This document shows positions 59,356 through 64,000 of a stretch of DNA of 64,000 nucleotides, one piece after another. Under the pieces are notes generated by a model that saw only the letters and a program-made list of their open reading frames with translations, made no database searches and had not been told where the DNA came from. The stretch spans positions 16,072,501 through 16,136,500 of the forward strand of contig CM032133.1 of NCBI GenBank assembly GCA_018894105.1, in the 5' to 3' direction. The position numbers were made by a program, and so were the translations under genes. This stretch comes from Jacaranda mimosifolia. Lineage: Eukaryota; Streptophyta; Magnoliopsida; Lamiales; Bignoniaceae. Numbering within the stretch: the stretch's first letter is position 1; each line of letters begins with the position of its first letter.

Positions 59356-60560
59356 TCATACATAGAATTTTTTCAAGTTTACTGCATTCCATGGTCGATG
59401 GAGCTCGTTTCTGTCCATATTCGCTTGTTAATAAGAGTTGTGTTTTGCCACTTTGACTACCAAGTAGGGACCCTCCCATTTTGGGTCAAGTTTTCCCACA
59501 TTTTTTGAAACTTCAACTTTCTTGAGGATGGGGTCTCCCACCTGAAAACTTCTTTGTCGAACTCTTTTATTGCAGTGCTTGACCATCTTTGATATTTATC
59601 TTTGCATTGTTGTATATGCCTGCTGGTACAGCTCATCGATCATTTTGAGGTCAAATGCTCTTTCAAATTCATTTCGGATCGGGTTGTAATGGATCACCCG
59701 AGTTGTGTGTCATTTCAAATCTGTTGGGACTACTGCATTTGAGCCATGGAACAGACTATAAAGAATGTGCCTCGTGGCGGTTCTAGGAATGGTTCGGTAA
59801 GCCCATAGAATGCCTAAGAGGTCATCCGCCCAGCTTATTTTGGATCCTTCGAGTTGGGTTTTGATATGGTTTAAAATGGTCCTATTTGTGACCTCAGTTT
59901 TTTCGTTAGCTCGAGGATTTCCAATTGAGGTGAAATATTGTTAGATTCCCAAATTTTCACACGAGTTCTTCGTATTTTTGTTTCGGAATTGCATTCCATT
60001 ATCTAATATCAGCAACTTTGGCCAACCAAAATGACAGATGATATTTTTCCACAAGAAACTTCTAATGGCCAAGTCGGTTATCTTAAGGACCATTTTTGCT
60101 TCAACCCATTTCATGAAATACTCGACTGCAACGATTATGTACTTTCTTTGGCTTGTCGTTTTTGGAAAGGAACCAACTATGTTTATTCTCCACTGATCAA
60201 AAGGCCATGTGATTTGAACTAGCACCAGCATTGATGCAAGCTGATGGGGGATGTTGGAGGGGACTTGGTAGGAAGGGCATTTTTTGGCAAATTACATTGT
60301 ATCTTTTAATAAGGTCTGCCAAAAATATCTATGTCTGATGACCTTGTGGGCTAATGTTCGTCCTCCAAAGTTATTGCCGTAGACACCCAAGTGGACTTCA
60401 TGTAAGACCTCCATGGCCTATTCGGATGTCAAGCAGCACAACGGTGGTCTAAAAAGGGATCTCCTGTATAGTTGACCATATCCATTGAAGGTAAACTTCG
60501 CTGCTCAACCTCTAAGTCTGCGTGCTTTTGCCTTGTTGTCAGGTACTTAGTCTTCTGTTA
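59356..60560 (-). pseudogene. Tat integrase
   Basis: The core at 60231-59941 has WPFDQWRINIVG and YIIVAVEYFMKWVEAK, then ILDNGMQFRN. The C-terminal part has LWAYRTIPRTATRHILYSLF (about 59800), RVRQRSFQVGDPILKK and DPKWEGPYLVVK, ending RPWNAVNLKKFYV and a stop at 59356-59358. The first catalytic Asp of the DDE triad (normally ID(L/I)VG) is Asn here, codon AAC at 60181-60183, a single transition. Stops and shifts also occur. The family inserts element DNA into the genome. Confidence 0.85.
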
Positions 60561-60600
60561 GGTAGGCTTTGATTTAATCCTGCCAAAAGGAAGCTGATTC

Positions 60601-61075
60601 TTAGATTTGCCTAATCAGATTCTGGTTGAGGCCACCTATAGTAGGTTTTTGGGATATTAAAAATGTGATGGTTCTGTCTCTAGTGCCCTTTATCGAGCTG
60701 GCAAACTTGGATAGGGCATTCACCCTTTCATTGTCTAATCTCGGGACTTGATTGAGGGTGAACTTCTTGAACTTTTGCTTCAACTTTTTGACCACAGTGA
60801 CATACTTACTCATTGTAGTCTCTTTTGCTTTAAAGTTTCCTTCGAACTGCTCTGCGACCAATTAGGAGTCCGTAATGGCTGCTAGTTGCTCGACTCCCCT
60901 ATTAACGACCATCCTTATATCGGCCAGAAGAGCCTCATGCTCGGTTTCATTATCGGTAATAGGGTAGTTGAGTTTTATGGCCAAGTCATACTCTTCAGCT
61001 TGGGGGGATTGCAGGGAAATGCCTATCCATCCACCTGTAGAAGTCGTTGAGCTATCAACATGTAGGGTCTAAATA
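60601..61075 (-). pseudogene. Tat second, archaeal-type RNase H (aRNH)
   Basis: The minus strand reads TLHVDSSTTSTGGWIGISLQ, then DNETEHEALLADIRMVVNRG and, after a stop, VAEQFEGNFKAKETTMSKYV. The spacing of VDSS (first acidic residue), ETEHEALLADIR (second) and TDS (third) fits the additional RNase H typical of the Tat branch. The tail TLNQVPRLDNERVNALSKFA matches the IPRxxNxxADALA motif in altered form (VNALSK). Confidence 0.75.
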
Positions 61076-61239
61076 GGTGAAGCTTGGTTGATTTCTTCGA
61101 GCAGTTCGAGACGTTCTGCTACAAATCTGTTAACATTTGGGCTTTTATGGCAGTTCGAGACTGAAAAGTGATATCGAATTCTCCAAACATGATCGCCCAT
61201 TTAGTAAGTCATTCCAACATGTCTGGTTTTTGATAGTAC

Positions 61240-62525
61240 CTATTTCAATAGTTGGTTCATCAGGACAACAATAGAATGGGATTGAAAATAGGGTCTCAGC
61301 TTCATGGCTGTTGTGACTAAACCAAGAGCAAACTTTTTGATCTCCAGGTAATTGTGTTCTGGGCCATACAAGCCCTTGCTACTACAATATACCGGCCCTA
61401 TAGTGCCATGCCTAGTCGAGACTAGGATGGAGCTGATTGCTGCCAATGAGACTGCTAAGTAAATGTAAAAGGCCTCTCCAACCTCTGGCTTGGCAAGCAT
61501 CGGGGGTGCTGACAAATACTGCTTTAAATTGGTAGAGCCTTGCCACACTGTTCCGTCCATTGAAACTTTCATGCATTTCGGAGGATTTTGAAAAATGGCA
61601 AGTTTTTATTTGCTAGTCCGGTAATAAACTAACCCAAAGCTATGATCCTTCCGACCAGCCTCTAGACGTCCCTAATTGTTTGGGGGTGGTGAGATGTTCA
61701 AAATTGCTTGAATGTTTTTTGGGTTTGCCTCTATACCCTTCTGGCTAACCATGTATCCCAAAACTTTTCCCCCTTTTACCTCGAACGTGCACTCGTTGGG
61801 GTTGAGTTTCATGCCAAATGCTCTTAGTATTGAGAAGGTATGGCTGAGGTCGGCTAAATGTTTCTATTCTTTTTCCATTTTGACGATCATGTCATCGATG
61901 TGGACTTCCATGGTTTTCCCGATCTCATTCTTAAACATAAAATTTACAAGTTTCTAGTAAGTTGCACCTGCATTCTTGAGGCTAAAAGGCATGGCCAGAA
62001 AATAATATAAACCGTTAGGTACCACAGAGGAAGTCTCATCCCTATCCTCAGGGGCCACAAAGATTTGATAATAGCCTTAGAAGGCATCCATCATGCTCAA
62101 AAGATCACAACCTGCTGTTGAGTCAACTAGTAAATCTATTCGAGACAGTAGGTAAAGGTCTTTAGGACAAGCTTTATTCAAATTAGTAAAATCATTCACT
62201 TGCCCTGATTCTTAGGGACAAGAACTACATTACAAAGCCAACTAGGATATTGAATTTTTACAATGTGGCATGCTACTAAGAGTTTGTTGACCTCTTCCTT
62301 AATGATTTGGCATCTTTCAGCATTGAAGGTCCTGGTCTTTTGCTTGATTAGCTTGAATGAGGGGTCTACATTAAGCTGGTGGGCAATGATGCTGGGGTTG
62401 ATTCCTTTGAGGTTGGTAGCTTTCCAAGCAAAAACATCAATGTTCTTTCTGAGGAAGTCGACTATCATGCACTCTATATTGCTTTCCAGGTTAGTTCCAA
62501 TCCTTGTAGTCTTATGAGGATTCAT
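61240..62525 (-). pseudogene. Tat reverse transcriptase and RNase H
   Basis: At 62525-62196 come TTRIGTNLE, FLRKNIDVFAWKATNLKGIN and SWLCNVVLVPKNQGK. At about 62190-61930 are DFTNLNKACPKDLYLLSRID and AMPFSLKNAGATY. The active site VHIDDMIVK is at about 61885-61910 (I in place of the usual Y), followed by LNPNECTFEVKGGKVLGYMV. At 61572-61240 is the gypsy RNase H with KQYLSAPPMLAKPEVGEAFY and LEIKKFALGLVTTAMKLRPY. It is interrupted by stops. It copies the element RNA into DNA in the cytoplasmic particle. Confidence 0.85.
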
Positions 62526-62663
62526 GGGCTCGAGTTCTATAGTTTTGAAATCTTCAATTGGTTCGATCCAGGTTTCTTCATATTTTCTCTTCTTGCATAC
62601 TTGTCCTTCTTTAGGTTATATTACTGGAATGTCCATCATAGGTTTTAATTTTGGTCGAGTCTT

Positions 62664-63160
62664 CTAATCATTTGCCTTGACGAAGATGGTATAGCATCGC
62701 CATGCCTCTTTCACGTTGCACAAAAACTCTCCTATTCCTATAGTTATTTCGAACTTAACTTTCATATGGTAGGTCGAGATAATTGCCCTGAAGTTGTTCA
62801 AAATAAGCCTTCTAATAATGACATTGTAAGTAAAAGGCACATCAACCACTAGGTAGTTGACCATAAGCATCCGTCTCCTAGGTGCTTCTCCGAATGAGGT
62901 AGAAAAGCTAATGGACCCTTTAGGGATGATCTCGGATCCTCCAAACCCGACCAGGGGGTGCGAACGGACTCAAACTTCAGCTTTTCCAAATTCGTCCTTT
63001 TCAAAGTTGACAAGAAAATTATGTTCACAGAACTGCCGTTGTCAACCAGAACCTTTCTGACCTCAAAGTTTACAAACACGACAAGGGGGCATTTCCAACT
63101 TATTGTCAGTTCCTTGGTGCTCGATGTGCGAGAGGTCAAAAATAGATGGGTTCTGCACTA
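62664..63160 (-). pseudogene. Tat protease region
   Basis: FEVRKVLVDNGSSVNIIFLS at about 63075-63015 corresponds to the retropepsin start VRRVLVDTGSSxxIL, with DNG in place of DTG. TYNVIIRRLILNNFRAIIST (62830-62770) matches the YNAILGRPxLNxxxAVxST protease tail of gypsy elements. The two parts are in different frames. Confidence 0.75.
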
Positions 63161-63199
63161 GTGGAGAGTTGAAAAACTATTTCAACGGAGGAAGATTTA

Positions 63200-64000
63200 G
63201 TTGATTCCAATCTACTCTGGTTCTGCCTTCTAGCTGTTTTGGAGTGTCTTCCCATTGGTCCTCCAACAATATTATCGATCATGCCCTTAAGAGATAGGGC
63301 CTAATCGTTGACTGGTTTTTTTCCCTTGTTTTCCTTTCTTGGGCAGACTGACCTTTCTCTATGGGGAGTCTGGTTGGTCGGGCCCATCTCTTACTTGGCT
63401 TTTTCATCAAAAAATTTCTTAAGGTGTCCCTGTCGGATAAGATGCTCAATCTTGTTATGTAGGTTGAAACAATCCTCAGTGTCTGCCCCTTCTGCTTGTA
63501 AAAGTGACAGTATTTCTTAGACCTGGCCTCAGTCTCTGTCAACTTTTTGGGCTTTTTGAGGAGGTTATCGTGTTGGATAACGAACATGACCTCCTTCCTA
63601 ACAACGTTCAATAAGGTATAATTGTGGAACCTCTTGATGAGAGATCGATGACCATCCCTTTGTTGCATGTCATCTTTCTCCTTGACCTTCTTCTTTTTGT
63701 TCTCAGGGTTCCCATATTTCAACCTATTCATGTCCTCTTGTGTCATATACCTCTCAGTGAGGTCAAGCAGCTCCTCCATCAACCTTGATCCCTCCCGGAC
63801 CAAAGTATTGGCACATTCTTTATGTCTGAGGCTAAGTAACAGCACATCGATCAAGAATTCAATCAGGAGCCTATCAATTTTCAACACTTGTGTGTTAAAT
63901 CTAGCAAAGAAGTCCTATAAAGATTCTCTTTTGTTCTGTTTCACCATATGCAAATGAGTATAGAGGAGTTTGGCTCTTCTTCTACTGGTAAATTGGTGGA
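63200..64000 (-). pseudogene. Tat gag, C-terminal part, continues past window
   Basis: Reading in from the window edge: FFARFNTQVLKIDRLLIEF resembles the gag motif FVARFNxEALxI. Then LVREGSRLMEELLDLTERYM and EDMNR match the PxxMxELLxRAxKYI-EE region. A zinc-knuckle-like KKYCHFYKQKGQT follows (KYCxFHxxHGHxTEEC in relatives) with only the first Cys-type positions kept. The N-terminus is beyond 64000. Confidence 0.75.

Larger units (their letters stand above)
44642..64000 (-). mobile_element. Tat-lineage Ty3/gypsy retrotransposon, continues past window
   Basis: The minus strand reads gag, PR, RT, RNase H, a second (archaeal-type) RNase H and INT from 64000 down to 59356. An ~89-bp tandem array, an antisense ORF, a polypurine tract and a 3' LTR (44642-45533) follow. 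The second RNase H and the extra antisense ORF are hallmarks of the Tat branch (Ogre/Retand-like). The 5' part of gag and the 5' LTR lie beyond 64000. Without the nested Athila element the visible part is about 9.3 kb. The putative left target duplication is CCTCT (44637-44641) and cannot be tested here. Confidence 0.85.

Overview
This is nuclear DNA of a flowering plant, probably a eudicot. It is AT-rich and carries Ty1/copia and Ty3/gypsy retrotransposons, CACTA, Mutator-like (MULE) and hAT transposons, hAT-type MITEs and plant-type intron signals. I see no bacterial or viral gene organisation. The 64 kb is essentially a stack of nested transposable elements with one convincing small host gene, at 42633-42959.

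Layout. At 1637-3093 is a non-autonomous MULE. A second MULE spans 3395-13124 with a perfect 10-bp target duplication. It was invaded by a CACTA transposon (4650-11884), whose TNP2 transposase exon was in turn hit by a solo LTR (7425-9813). The right MULE arm also holds a 788-bp hAT-type MITE. At 13878-16704 lies a broken copia pol gene (minus strand), itself carrying a hAT MITE. A 15.1-kb CACTA element (17906-33011, CCC target duplication) follows. Its Transposase_24-type ORF is split by a 3.7-kb hAT element (19745-23461) with a degenerate transposase. The same CACTA element carries an 85-bp exon of a plant JmjC histone H3K9 demethylase gene with both splice sites still visible, two more hAT MITEs and a ~110-bp-period repeat array.

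From 33012 to 36643 I see only unassigned, retroelement-like sequence. A nearly full-length copia element with both LTRs (36644-42057, minus strand) ends about 435 bp upstream of the TATA box of the host gene. That gene encodes a 108-residue secreted, cationic, Arg/Pro-rich protein with three RVVRPP repeats.

The right third (44642 to beyond 64000) is one large Ty3/gypsy element of the Tat lineage, read on the minus strand. It has a 3' LTR (44642-45533), a plus-strand antisense ORF with its own TATA box, an ~89-bp tandem array, and gag-PR-RT-RH-aRNH-INT running off the window end. A 10.1-kb Athila-type gypsy element (47197-57278, both LTRs, PBS and PPT recognisable) is inserted in the antisense ORF.

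Nearly every boundary was set from terminal repeats plus target-site duplications read in the sequence. At two insertion sites the interrupted transposase frame continues correctly when the inserted element is ignored. All transposon genes appear broken. Family names come from remembered conserved motifs, not from database searches.
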